This document shows positions 46,974 through 57,105 of a stretch of DNA of 64,000 bases, in pieces. The DNA is from JAPOUP01 sp965199865 (lineage in GTDB: Bacteria > Pseudomonadota > Alphaproteobacteria > Rhodobacterales > Rhodobacteraceae). The translations under genes were made by a program, and so were the position numbers. The DNA lies in NCBI GenBank assembly GCA_965199865.1, contig CBDATU010000017.1, forward strand, positions 1 to 64,000, read 5' to 3'. The first letter of the stretch is position 1, and every line of letters begins with the position of its first letter. The notes below the pieces were generated by a model. The model made no database searches and had not been told where the DNA came from. It worked only from the letters and a program-made list of their open reading frames with translations.

Positions 46974-48425
46974 TCAAGTGGTCGACACCAGCGGATCCTC
47001 TACTCCTAGCCAACCAAGAAGCCCAACGTCCTCAATCGTCCGAAGCATTTCCTCCGCCGCACCTTGATCTCCTGCCGTCACGCTGTCAGCCAGATGCTTG
47101 ACTATCCCGGACCTTGGAAGCGGCCGCCTGCCAGCGACGGCCAGCAGGGGTGGTAGCGCAACTCCCGCCCCCGCAGCGGCCAGTTCCCCTGCAATCCGGT
47201 GCGGCACCACTCGCTCGACATGACGAGCCAGCGAAGGGATTCCGAACTCCCATTCCTCCTTTTCATCGGCTCCAGCCGCCCAAACGAAGCCGGTATGCAG
47301 CAACAGCTGTTCGGCCGAATGCCTAAGCATCTCCCTGCCGTTCGGCAGACCTCTCGGCACCTCCCCCGCTATCTCCCATCGCCTTGCGAGATGGCCGATC
47401 AGTTTACCTGAGGCCGCCCGCAGGCCGAGGCCGGACCTCCAGTCAAGAACCAGCTCCGCCGCCAGTGCTGTCATTCCGTATTTCCCGAGTTCCCCCAGCC
47501 GTTCCGAATGGAGCCGACGGCAGCGCTCCAACGCGGCTTCCCCTGCCGCACTGAGCGCCTCCATCCCAACATGCGGCTGGCCTGTGCTCCTTCGTGCTGA
47601 CCTACGCTGGTTCATGACCTCGTACCGAATGTTCGCCTGACGCCGGGCCTCGGCATCCCAGAGCGCGGCGCCCCAACACTGTAGAAAATAGGGATAGCCC
47701 TGCGCTTCCCGTACAGCCTTCCGGATCACTTCTCCGTCGAAGCCGACACCCCACTCGGCCAGCGGCTCGGCCAACGCCCGAAACCCGGCCCCTTCCGGAA
47801 TGCTGCCGATCCTGAATCTTTCCACCCGCTCGCAGAAGTTGGTCCTGGCCTGCCCTAGATGCATCTCTGAATCCGGCGTTCCAGCCAGAACCATCAGCAT
47901 TGGCCAGTCAGCCGCCACGATCTGGTAGGCATCAAAAAGCCTCCCCGCAGCTTCTGGATCAACCTCATGGACCTCGTCGACTGCGATAACCAGCGGACCC
48001 TATTCCGCCAGGGACCGAAGAAGGCTGGTTACGACGGTTCCGTCGGGCCGCGGCGTTCCTTCCGACCGAAGTGTCCCTCCACCGAGAACCGGTGCCTGAA
48101 GTCCCACCTCGACCGCCGAAGTCGAACTCCCCAACAATCCGTCCGCCAGCACCCGCACCAGGTGACCGGGACCCGTCAGCTCCCGCGCCGGGAGCCGAAT
48201 CAGATTGATGCCGGTCCCTGCATTCTCCTTCAGCCACACCAGCAGTGCCGTCTTTCCACATCCCCGCGGCCCGGTCAGCATAATGATATGAGGATATGGC
48301 TCCCGCGCATTCAGCCGCCGTATCTGCACAGCGAACTCTTCCTTGACATCATCGCGCCCTGCAAGCTCTGGCGGGAGAGTGCCGAAACCCGACCGAAACG
48401 GATTCTCACGATCGCCGATTTTCAT
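46974..48425 (-). pseudogene. AAA-family ATPase with a single in-frame amber codon
   Basis: Starts at ATG 48425 after ggggaaag. Walker A is MLTGPRGCGKTALLVWL; Walker B is LVIAVDEVHEVDPEA; a sensor-like block LMVLAGTPDSEMHLGQ and a helical C-terminal region follow (YPYFLQCWGAALWD, GIPSLARHVE). A TAG at 48000-48002 lies directly before GPLVIAVDEVHE; apart from it, the 1.45-kb frame is open. It resembles STAND/Orc-like ATPases that act as sensors in defence or signalling. Probably inactivated by one nonsense mutation. Confidence 0.8.
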
Positions 48426-48446
48426 GCCGTCTTTCCCCTGCTTCAC

Positions 48447-49055
48447 CTCACTCTTCCATTCGCCATTCGTCGGTCAGGCTCCAGGTGCGACGAGCCGGAA
48501 TCACTGGCCTCCCGTGCCCTTACCTCTTAAATCATGGCATTCCCAATCGCTTACGGAAACCTCGAATGCGACAGCTCGCCATATTCCCGGAAGCTTCCAG
48601 ACGCGGCCTCGCACCAAGCGACCGGCTTTCGCTCACTCCGGGGCATCGGAACCAGGAGGCACTGGGTGCCCACATGACCTTCCGGGACGATGACAGCCAC
48701 CTGCGCAGGAACAAGGTCCCGAAAACTGCGGGCTTAGCAGCCACCTGGCGATGAACCTGCCCACCCGGGCGAAGGACCGCTTATCCATCCCATCCAAGTG
48801 ATGGGCGCAATGGCCGACTGGAACGAAGGCTTCCCGCTCCGGATCCTCGGATCATGACATCATTTTCAGGCTTCCGTGCGAAGAGACACCACGCGTTCCT
48901 GCCGACCGATGCCATAACGGGCATTACCGGTCGCTTCATGGCGACATGTATGGAACCCGGACCTGATCCGCATCCCCTTCAAATACGGTTCAGAATACCG
49001 CTAGGGATGACTCACGATATCGCAAAGTCATGATCAATCGCTGAATGTGTCCTGA
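48447..49055. other. 0.6-kb intergenic stretch, nothing recognised
   Basis: No recognisable frame between the ATPase and the methyltransferase gene cluster. Confidence 0.5.
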
Positions 49056-50585
49056 TCATTCACCCGGTGGTGCTCCGCCTTCAGCTGTCCTCCGCGCAAT
49101 GAATGCGTCAAGCAGTTCCAGCCGCTCGGAATCGGGCGGCGGATCCTGGTGCGCCGCCAGACGCTCCTGCCAGATTTGAGTGGCACGCTCGTCAGTCGTC
49201 ATGGCACCATTCTCGGACCAGGTTCCGAAGTTGGATAAATCCCAGGATCGCGGTTCGTAAAACGCCGTATGAAACCGCTCCAGCGTCTGCCGAGTTCCAA
49301 AGAAATGCCCACCAGGCTGGACTTCGCGAATCGCCTCAAAGGAAAGTTCCGCCTCATCGACGACACTGGAGGTGCACAGCTCAGTGATTATCTGAACCAT
49401 TTCCATATCGGTGACGAGCTTTTCGTAACCCAGCGTCAGCCCGCCCTCCATCCAGCCCGCCGAATGCACGATCATGGTGGCACCCGCCAGAACAGCCGCC
49501 CAACACGAAATCTCCGTTTCATGAGCCGCCTGAGCGTCATTCGCGTTGCCGGCGCAGCCCGCTGCAGAGCGCCATGTCAGACCGATATGCCGTGCAAGCT
49601 GCCCTGACCCGATCGTCGCCTTTACATGCTCGGGCGTCCCGAATGCCGGAGCACCGGACTTCAGGTCCACGTTCGAAGCGAAGTTGCCGTACATGACGGG
49701 TGCCCCAGGCGACACAAGTTGATTCAGAACAATCCCCGCCAATGCCTCGGCATGCTGTAGGCTCAACGCTCCAGCCACAGTCACGGGCGCCATCGCACCG
49801 AGCATGCAGAATGGCGTGACAACCGTCATCTGCCCCCAGCGCGCATGATCAATGATACCCTGCGCCATCGGCCTGTCGAGCTGCCGAGGCGAATTGGTGT
49901 TGATAATCGTCTTGGTGAACGGTTCAGCGCGGAATTCCTCCTCCGACAACCCTCTCCAGATGCGGATCATCCTGAAACTGTCCTCGACCTGTGCCCGGCC
50001 GCGGGAAAACACGAAAGGAACTTTCGGACTGGACAGCAGCTGATGTCTCATGGTCGCAAAGTGGCGCAGATGGGCGGGCACGTCCTGAGGCTCAACCACC
50101 GCACTCTGCGCGTGCATGACGTCGTAACCTGCAACAATCCGGCTTAGTTCCCTGAAATCCCGCATGGATCCAGGCCGTCGACCGCGCAGTCTGTCAGTGG
50201 CGTTCGGGCAGCCCGCGCCTGGCAGAAACACAAGAGCGTCAGGATGAAACCGGATATCGGCTTCGGAAACCCCGCCTCGCAGAGTGAATTCGCTCGGCGC
50301 TGTCCTCAACGCTTCGGCAACGATTTCAGAACCGATGCGTACCATTTCCGTCGTTTCGTCGACCAGCGCACCCGCCGCCCGGTAATGTTCCCGCGCCTCA
50401 GGCAGCAAAACCTTGAGCCCCAGTTCGCCCAACACGCGCAGCGCATTCTCATGCAGGGCATTCACCTGGTCATCTGAAAAGATCCTCTGTGGTGTGAAGG
50501 GGTTTTTCAGGTCACGGTAGTTCCGCGCCCTAACCGGCACGCCGGTCCCGGCCAGCCTGTCCCGTCTGCCACGCCTTCCTACCAT
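49056..50585 (-). CDS. Trimethylamine methyltransferase family (MttB-like, non-Pyl)
   Basis: A 509-residue member of the MttB superfamily (COG5598). Recognisable parts include LRVLGELGLKVLLPEAREHY, GAGCPNATDRLRG, VTPFCMLGAMAPVTVAGALS, PAFGTPEHVKATIGSGQLAR and a C-terminal ATQIWQERLAAHQDPP. The frame contains no amber codon, so it is the non-pyrrolysine type; characterised members demethylate glycine betaine, proline betaine or carnitine by passing a methyl group to a corrinoid protein. No corrinoid protein is nearby. ATG at 50585 preferred over a GTG one codon earlier. It follows the CaiD-like gene by 235 bases on the same strand, suggesting a betaine substrate. Confidence 0.88.
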   Translation of the reverse strand: MVGRRGRRDRLAGTGVPVRARNYRDLKNPFTPQRIFSDDQVNALHENALRVLGELGLKVLLPEAREHYRAAGALVDETTEMVRIGSEIVAEALRTAPSEFTLRGGVSEADIRFHPDALVFLPGAGCPNATDRLRGRRPGSMRDFRELSRIVAGYDVMHAQSAVVEPQDVPAHLRHFATMRHQLLSSPKVPFVFSRGRAQVEDSFRMIRIWRGLSEEEFRAEPFTKTIINTNSPRQLDRPMAQGIIDHARWGQMTVVTPFCMLGAMAPVTVAGALSLQHAEALAGIVLNQLVSPGAPVMYGNFASNVDLKSGAPAFGTPEHVKATIGSGQLARHIGLTWRSAAGCAGNANDAQAAHETEISCWAAVLAGATMIVHSAGWMEGGLTLGYEKLVTDMEMVQIITELCTSSVVDEAELSFEAIREVQPGGHFFGTRQTLERFHTAFYEPRSWDLSNFGTWSENGAMTTDERATQIWQERLAAHQDPPPDSERLELLDAFIARRTAEGGAPPGE

Positions 50586-50819
50586 CACACCCCCATTTCG
50601 TCACCACTCCCCGGCCTAAGGCACAGCCTTACCCTGGAACCGCAGCCCCCGAATCCAGGTTCCGCAGGAGCACATGATAACTGTCCCAGAAACCACTACG
50701 AATCTGGAAATCGAACGGTCTCAATCCAACAGGTAAGCCCGGCGTCCGGCCTGCAGGCTGGATGCCACCGCTCCTATGCGGAATGCACGTGCTTTTCCCT
50801 GCGCCCCAATCCAATGACT

Positions 50820-51605
50820 TTACCTACCCTTCCAGACCGGATCCCGTCCTTCAGCGAAAGCTCTGGCACCCTCAATCTGATCCTGCGATCCGTAGAGCAC
50901 CTCAACCGTCGGAAACTGGCTTCTGGTTATTAGGTTCATCGCATCCTGAAACTTCATATCCTCCGCTTCGCGTACGATCTCCTTGATCGCGGCATAGACA
51001 AGCGGTGGCCCCGCCGCCAGGAGCTTTGCAAGTGCACGCGCCTCACGCATCAGCTCGGTCGCCGGATGGACTCGATTCACCAGACCCCATCGAACAGCCT
51101 CCTGCGCGTCTAGCCAGCGTCCCGTCAGCAGCATTTCCATCGCAATGTGATACGGAATGCGTTTGGGAAGCTTTACGCTCGCGGCGTCCGCAACCGTTCC
51201 TGATCGGATTTCGGGTAACGCAAATGTGGCATGTTCGGCGGCCAGAATCATGTCTGTGCACAGCGCCAGCTCCAACCCACCGCCACAGCAGATGCCGTTT
51301 ACCGCCGCAATCACCGGTTTGTTGAGTCCCCGCAGTTCCTGCAGCCCACCGAAGCCACCAACGCCATAGTCACCATCCACGGCTTCCCCGGCAGCGGCGG
51401 CCTTCAGGTCCCAGCCTGCGCAGAAAAACTTCTCCCCACCACCGGTAACGATTGCTACACGCAGCTCTGAATCATCGCGGAATCCGCGAAACACCTCCCC
51501 CATCTCGCGGCTGGTCGCGAAGTCAATCGCATTTGCCTTCGGCCTGTCCAGCATCACTTCCAGTACATGGCCCTCAATCCGTGTCTGAACTGGCTTACCG
51601 CTCAT
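50820..51605 (-). CDS. Enoyl-CoA hydratase, carnitinyl-CoA dehydratase-like
   Basis: A 261-residue crotonase. DRPKANAIDFATSREMG, FCAGWDLKAAA (first oxyanion segment), DYGVGGFGGLQELRGLNKPVIAAVNG and CCGGGLELALCTDMI (second oxyanion segment) are visible, followed by ALPEIRSGTV and the C-terminal RDPVWKGR. The GPGGFAGL-type insert and the RDPVWKGR ending match CaiD, which interconverts carnitinyl-CoA and crotonobetainyl-CoA. The start overlaps the stop of the acyl-CoA ligase gene by four bases, so the two are coupled. Substrate inferred from similarity and neighbours. Confidence 0.85.
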   Translation of the reverse strand: MSGKPVQTRIEGHVLEVMLDRPKANAIDFATSREMGEVFRGFRDDSELRVAIVTGGGEKFFCAGWDLKAAAAGEAVDGDYGVGGFGGLQELRGLNKPVIAAVNGICCGGGLELALCTDMILAAEHATFALPEIRSGTVADAASVKLPKRIPYHIAMEMLLTGRWLDAQEAVRWGLVNRVHPATELMREARALAKLLAAGPPLVYAAIKEIVREAEDMKFQDAMNLITRSQFPTVEVLYGSQDQIEGARAFAEGRDPVWKGR

Positions 51606-53638
51606 TCAGCATCTCCAATCCTAATCAATACATCCACCGCCACCGCACGCGTTGGCGTGCAGATCAGCGGATTCAGTTCGACTTCGTCGATTCGTGCGGC
51701 ATTGGCCGTAACATAATCCGTGACCGCACGCACCGCCCGTATCACCGCCTCCACATTGGCGGCCGACTCCTCGCGATATCCATTAAGCAGGGATGCAACG
51801 CGGAGGATGGAAAGTCCCTGTCGAATTTCCGGCTCCGTCACAGGTAACAGGAAACTTACACTGTCACGCAAGAGTTCCGCCAGAACGCCTCCCGCCGCAA
51901 GGGTCAGCACAAAGCCATGCGCTGGATCCCGCATGACACCAACCAACAGCTCGGCAACACCATCGGAAACCATCTCTTCCAGTAGAAAGCCCGATCCTCC
52001 CATTTGCTCCACAGCAGATACCACTTCCTCCTCACTGCGCAGATTCAGGGCGACGGCACCAGCTTCCGTCTTATGGGCGATGCCCTCAATTTTCAGCGCC
52101 ATTGGAAACTTCAGACGCCTCGCGGCCAGCGCGACCGCATCCGCGGTAGCGACGCGGACGGACAGGGGCGTCTCGAGTCCGAAACCACCCAAAACCTCCT
52201 TGCCTTCCGCTTCCGACAGCAGAGATAGGTTCCGTGGCGTGTCCGGGAGCAGAACCGGCTCCGGCTTCTCCCGCATGCGCCCCAGCCATGCGGCAGCCTC
52301 GAATCCCGCCAGCGCATCACTCATTCCGTTCATCGGGGCGATTCCCAGATCCACCAACCGCTCCGCCATCGACTCCGGCATGTTTTCAGGCAGTGAGGCG
52401 ACGATTGCCATGGATTTGCCCGTTGAGCGTCGGGTCCGGGCCACTGCCGCTATCACGGGCTCCCAGTCGGCAGCCGAACAGCGGTCGGATCTGGGAAAAT
52501 CGGCAACAACGGCACCAATAGCCACATCGTCACCCATCATGGCGCTGAAGGTCGCTGTTATCGCTTCCGTATCTGTCCAGATATAGGTATGATAATCCAA
52601 TGGGTTGGCGAGAGCCACCCTTGGTCCAAGCGCAGCGCGCAGCGCCTTCCGCTGAGTCTCGCCAAGCGGCGGCAACGCGAGATCATGCCTGAGAACCGCA
52701 TCGGCCATCAGCCCAGCCTCTCCGCCGGAACAGGACATTATCGCTATCCTGTTCGAGACCAGTGGCCCACAGACATGCAGGAACTTCAGCGTCTCCAGGA
52801 ACTCCGGCAACGATGCCACCTGCCCGATCCCAAGCCGACTGAAAAACGCATCCGATCCCGCGACGCTTCCGGAAAGAGAGGCTGTATGCGACACCGCCGC
52901 CGCCCGCGAAGCATCCGAGCGACCGGACTTCAATACGACCACCGGCTTTCCCCGCTTCCAGGCGCATGCCATCATCGCTTCGAATCGGCGGATATCGCCC
53001 ATGCCCTCGAGATGAATTCCAAGGGCGGTGACACGATCATCCGCGATCAGCGCAGCCCCGATATCCGCCACATCGGTCTGGACCTGGTTACCGGCCGTAA
53101 CCATATACGCGACCGGTAACCCCCGCCGCTGCATTGTGAGATTGATTGCAATGTTGGAGCTCTGCGTGATGATCGCAACGCCACTCTCGCATCGCCTGCC
53201 GCCTTGCTGGTCAGGCCAGAGAGCGGCACCATCAAGGTAGTTTAGAAAACCGTAACAGTTGGGTCCGATCAGCACCATGTCTTCAGCGGCATCGAGTAAC
53301 TGCGCCTGTAACCGGGTTCCGTCGCCCATCTCCGCTTCGGCTTCGGAGTAGCCGCTGGCATACGCCACCACGCCACCCGCTCCCATCTCGGCCAGCTCCC
53401 TGACGATTGCAATGGTTGCCTTTCGGTTGACGCCGACGAACACCGCGTCCGGCGACTCAGGGAGTTCGCTGACTGACCCATAGTCGCCACGGCTCGGATG
53501 AACATGCCAGGTCGTTCCAGCGTAGCCAATCCTGGCACAGTTCTCCAACAGGTAACGGCTCTCGGCACCTCCACCGACCACCGCAATGGTCTGCGGTCGC
53601 AGGAAGCGCCCTAGATCGCGAAACATCGAACAATCCAT
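51602..53638 (-). CDS. NDP-forming acyl-CoA ligase
   Basis: A 678-residue single-chain acyl-CoA synthetase of the acetate-CoA ligase (ADP-forming) family. The N-terminal CoA-binding Rossmann domain has IAVVGGGAESRYLLENC and IGPNCYGFLNYLDG. The succinyl-CoA-ligase-like middle contains the phosphohistidine motif VSHTASLSGS, and the C-terminal ATP-grasp domain has FPMALKIEGIAHKTEAGAV and EVELNPLI. Such enzymes activate carboxylic acids with ATP and release ADP. Between a CaiD-like hydratase and an acyl-CoA dehydrogenase, it probably activates carnitine, gamma-butyrobetaine or a similar acid. ATG at 53638 preferred over a GTG 12 bases upstream. Confidence 0.88.
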   Translation of the reverse strand: MDCSMFRDLGRFLRPQTIAVVGGGAESRYLLENCARIGYAGTTWHVHPSRGDYGSVSELPESPDAVFVGVNRKATIAIVRELAEMGAGGVVAYASGYSEAEAEMGDGTRLQAQLLDAAEDMVLIGPNCYGFLNYLDGAALWPDQQGGRRCESGVAIITQSSNIAINLTMQRRGLPVAYMVTAGNQVQTDVADIGAALIADDRVTALGIHLEGMGDIRRFEAMMACAWKRGKPVVVLKSGRSDASRAAAVSHTASLSGSVAGSDAFFSRLGIGQVASLPEFLETLKFLHVCGPLVSNRIAIMSCSGGEAGLMADAVLRHDLALPPLGETQRKALRAALGPRVALANPLDYHTYIWTDTEAITATFSAMMGDDVAIGAVVADFPRSDRCSAADWEPVIAAVARTRRSTGKSMAIVASLPENMPESMAERLVDLGIAPMNGMSDALAGFEAAAWLGRMREKPEPVLLPDTPRNLSLLSEAEGKEVLGGFGLETPLSVRVATADAVALAARRLKFPMALKIEGIAHKTEAGAVALNLRSEEEVVSAVEQMGGSGFLLEEMVSDGVAELLVGVMRDPAHGFVLTLAAGGVLAELLRDSVSFLLPVTEPEIRQGLSILRVASLLNGYREESAANVEAVIRAVRAVTDYVTANAARIDEVELNPLICTPTRAVAVDVLIRIGDAE

Positions 53639-53767
53639 GCCGGAACCCACCGAGCCGCCAACATCTGGACATGCGGGGCTTCAGGATGTTCCGCGCACCA
53701 GCTCAGGGCGCACACCAATTTCGAATGGCGGTATGGGCAGGATTCGGGCTGCGAACGGAACATCGGT

Positions 53768-54928
53768 TCAGGCACCGAGCGGTCGCAGAAGCTCGCGGCT
53801 GATGATATGGCGCTGTATCTCTGATGTCCCGTCCCAGATCCTTTCCACACGGGCATCGCGCCAGAATCGCTCAATGGGAAGCTCCTCCATAAGGCCCATA
53901 CCCCCGAAGACCTGAAGCGTCCGATCCGTTACGCGAGCGAGCATTTCGGTTGCGTAGAGTTTGGCCGATGCGATCTCGCGATTGGCGGACAGTCCCTGGT
54001 CGAGACGCCATGCTGCGGCAAGGGTCAGGAAATCCGCCGCATCGATTTCCGTGACCATATCAGCGATCTGAAAGGAAACCCCCTGGAACTTCCCGATTCT
54101 CTGTCCGAACTGGCTTCGTGTTGCGGCATGTTCCACAGCGAGATCAAAACATCGCCGCGCCCGCCCCACTGACATCGCGGCAACGGTGATCCGGGTCGCG
54201 TAGAGCCATTCGCTCATGACCCTGAACCCGCCATCGACATCACCAAGAACCTGTCGTTCGGATAGACGGCAATCCGAGAATTCCAGAATGCAGTTCTTGT
54301 AACCGCGATGGCTGACCGAACTGTATCCATCCCTGACCACAAATCCAGGATGTCCGCGATCGACCAGAAATGCCGTGATTCGTTTCTTTGGTCCTTTCGG
54401 TGTGTCGTCCACACCCGTCGCCGCGAAAACGATGAAGAAGTCTGCGTGATTGGCACCGGATATGAAGTGTTTGGTTCCGTTGAGCACCCAGTCACTTCCG
54501 GACCGCACGGCAGCGCATCGCATGCCGCGCACATCCGACCCGGCTTCTGGCTCGGTCATTGCCAACGCATCCATACGCTCTCCGCGCACGGCTGGTAGGA
54601 GATATCGTTCCCGCTGTTCCCCCCTGCAGGCCATGAGGATGTTTTGCGGCCTCCCGAAAAAATGGGTCAGCGCCATGGAGCCTCGCCCAAGCTCACGCTC
54701 AACTAGGGTAAAATCCAGATGGGAAAGGCCAGCACCACCCACTTCCTCAGGAAAGTTGCAGGCGTAGAATCCCATCTCGATGGTCTTGCGTCTGATCGCA
54801 TCAGCCAGGTCAGGCGACACCTCCCCTGAACGCTCGACCTCCTCTTCGTAGGGAAAAATCTCGTTCTCAACGAACCCACGCACCGTCGAGACGATCATCT
54901 CCTGTTCCTGGCTCAGCCCAAATTCCAT
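53768..54928 (-). CDS. Acyl-CoA dehydrogenase
   Basis: A 386-residue FAD enzyme. It starts at an ATG behind a strong aaggagg site. Family blocks are YACNFPEEVGGAGLSHLDF, ALAMTEPEAGSDVRGM (FAD/substrate contact), VLNGTKHFISGANHADF, ATRSQFGQRIGKFQG and LQVFGGMGLMEELPIERFWRDARVERIWDGTSEIQ. At the usual catalytic glutamate (YEGT in MCAD) it has WDGT, that is, Asp. It is the first gene of the four-gene cluster; a crotonobetainyl-CoA/gamma-butyrobetainyl-CoA dehydrogenase (CaiA-like) is the likely role. Confidence 0.88.
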   Translation of the reverse strand: MEFGLSQEQEMIVSTVRGFVENEIFPYEEEVERSGEVSPDLADAIRRKTIEMGFYACNFPEEVGGAGLSHLDFTLVERELGRGSMALTHFFGRPQNILMACRGEQRERYLLPAVRGERMDALAMTEPEAGSDVRGMRCAAVRSGSDWVLNGTKHFISGANHADFFIVFAATGVDDTPKGPKKRITAFLVDRGHPGFVVRDGYSSVSHRGYKNCILEFSDCRLSERQVLGDVDGGFRVMSEWLYATRITVAAMSVGRARRCFDLAVEHAATRSQFGQRIGKFQGVSFQIADMVTEIDAADFLTLAAAWRLDQGLSANREIASAKLYATEMLARVTDRTLQVFGGMGLMEELPIERFWRDARVERIWDGTSEIQRHIISRELLRPLGA

Positions 54929-55553
54929 GGCTCCTCCTTTACCTTACAGCCAATGCATGAAGCTGCACTTCAGTCTCTGCCTGAATGCGACTTAACAGTG
55001 CCGCATTCAGTCTGTTAACGGTGACAGCGGGCGCAGGTGGCGACAATTTCTTCGATCTTCTGTGGCTGGCTAATTTCGTGGTGGGTGACCACACGGAAAG
55101 ATAGGCTGCGCCAGGTTCGATATCGCCGCCAAAACCGCATCGTGCCACAGTCAACGAGCTGTCAAGTCCCCGATCATCAGAAGGGTTACCCAGAAGTGAA
55201 ACTCCACCAGAACCAACTCAGCAATACTCTTCTCAAATCATGACTTCGTCAGGCTAAAGTCGTATCAAAATACATCAATAATATATCTTAACCAACTAAT
55301 AATAAAAGATTATTCAAATTAGTCCAATTTGACCGCCAACCGTTCGGAGACGGCCCCGCCTCAACCGGCGACACCCTTCGTTCCTGTCCGAAAGCGTATC
55401 ACGGATTTCACGGCTTCCGGGTACCGTTCCCCTTATCGCAGCCAGCATCGCCGCGACATGGATGTCAACTGACCCAGGTGTCCCGGTTTGACCTTTATGA
55501 TGTTCATTTGGCAATTCCCGGTCTGGGATTTGTTCGGCGATGGAAAGTGACCA
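54929..55553. other. 0.6-kb region upstream of the acyl-CoA dehydrogenase
   Basis: It probably holds the promoter of the cluster. AT-rich around 55260-55320. A short minus-strand frame (RVVTHHEISQPQKIEEI followed by CARCH) near 55020-55120 looks protein-like but cannot be assigned. Confidence 0.45.
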
Positions 55554-56699
55554 ATGGCTTTTTCGGCTGGAAGATCCCATAGGCCGGATCTTGAGGGATT
55601 GAGAGAATTCACTGAATGGGATGACCGTGAGGACGCCCTCTTCTTTGTCGGGCGTAAGCGGGAGATCGGGAATGTCGAACGGCTCTGCGAACGGGCCATG
55701 CAGCATGCGGGAGTCGGGAGGCGCCTAATGGGCATGACTAGCGTCCTTCAGGGAGCGTCTGGCGCCGGCAAGACGGCGATTCTCTCCCATCTGAAACTGC
55801 GCTGGGAGGAACGAGGCAAACGAACGCCGGCCACTGTCCTTCTCGGATCCGGATGACTTTCCAGCGAGATGAACATGGTCATGGCCACCGCCGACGCCAT
55901 TGATCCGAAAATTGCCCTGGAATGGCGAATGACCAGCCATCCGCAGACCAGTGGCAGCGTCGGAATAGGCGGAAGGTGCGGGTATTCGTTGACGCCGGAG
56001 GGAATCACCTTTGCGGCGCTTGCCAGGAAGCTGCCTCCGGAGAAGTGGCCGCGTCCCGCTGTCCTTATGTTCATGAGGTCCAGAATGTCAGAGCCAGCGC
56101 CCTCGACGTTCTGGAGGAACTGCATCTTTCCACTTCCAGGTTGCCGGTCGGGCCTCTCTATGCCGGCCTGGCAATTCAGCGGATGTTCCTGATGGCATCA
56201 GCCTTTCCCGTCTGGGCAGTGACGGAAAGATCCCTGGCATTGGCTGCCTTTCCATCGAGGAATCCTCCATGGCTGTGGAGATGATGCTGGAACGTCTCAG
56301 AATTGACCGGACGGGAACGAACCTGGACTGGCCCTCCATCATCGCCGAACGGTCGAATGGCTGGCCGCAGCACCTGCACAACAGCATGGGATCGCCTGGA
56401 TTCGACCTGCTCAGGTCCGAAGGGCATCTTGCCCATGTCGATGCCGGAGCGGTGGAGGCGAAGGAGCGGGAATACCGTATCCTGACATTCGGAAGGCGGA
56501 TGTCACCGGAAATCCGGCGAGCCGGTCTTCTGACGGTGAGGGACTGTGGCTTCCGGAGGGCATGTCCGCCGCTGGCTTTATTGGCCATCTGGTCCGAAAG
56601 GGCGTTCTGCAGGACAGCGGCGACGGCCTTTACTCCTGTCCGATCCCGTCACTGCGCAGGTTCCTGATCCGGGAGGATGGGCTGGATTCCGCTGGGAAA
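55554..56699 (+). pseudogene. AAA-family ATPase, multiply frameshifted
   Basis: Pieces in successive frames follow one protein: FTEWDDREDALFFVGRKREI and LQGASGAGKTAILSHL (Walker A) in 55554-55856; a Walker B-like HEVQNVRASALDVLEELH around 56090; SMAVEMMLERLRID and ERSNGWPQHLHNSM at 56265-56385; HVDAGAVEAKEREYRI; and GHLVRKGVLQDSGDGLYSCP near the end. This is the architecture of ATPases often found in alphaproteobacterial accessory regions. At least three frame changes inactivate it. It ends about 125 bases before tRNA-Leu. Confidence 0.8.
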
Positions 56700-56825
56700 T
56701 GACGGGAAGCTGGTATCAGCGGAAAATTCCGACGGGACGCGACCTGAACGGGGGCCATAACCTTCCGTTCGGCATTCCGGATCCCCATGGCTGGAATACA
56801 TCCATCAAAGTCGTGTACCAGCGAT

Positions 56826-56911
56826 TGGTGCCCGAGGAGAGACTCGAACTCTCACGCCCGTGAAGGCGGGGGATTTTGAGTCCCCTGCGTCTACCATTCC
56901 GCCACTCGGGC
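56826..56911 (-). tRNA. tRNA-Leu(CAA)
   Basis: 86 bases on the minus strand with the long variable arm of class II tRNAs. Acceptor GCCCGAG pairs with CTCGGGC, followed by A and encoded CCA. Anticodon stem GGGGA/TCCCC with loop CTCAAAA gives anticodon CAA, reading UUG. T arm contains GAGTTCGAGTC. Confidence 0.92.
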
Positions 56912-57105
56912 CACCTACGCCCATCTAACCCTTTCGGATTCTCGAGTCCATATGCATCAAAATCAATTCGGGCGTGCGTGTCACCAGTCGACAGGCTTTG
57001 GCGAAGGTGCTACCGCCCGGCTCCAGATCATAGAGACGACCCACCCCAAAACTCTGCGCTTGACGCCTCCATTGCACCATGGCCTAAGCACTCAAAAAGT
57101 GGCAT

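Noticed and set aside
41964..48002. Pyrrolysine or other amber recoding
   Set aside because: Several intact genes here use TAG as their terminator, the MttB homologue has no internal amber codon, and no pyl gene or CUA tRNA is visible in the window. Kept only as a question in the findings.
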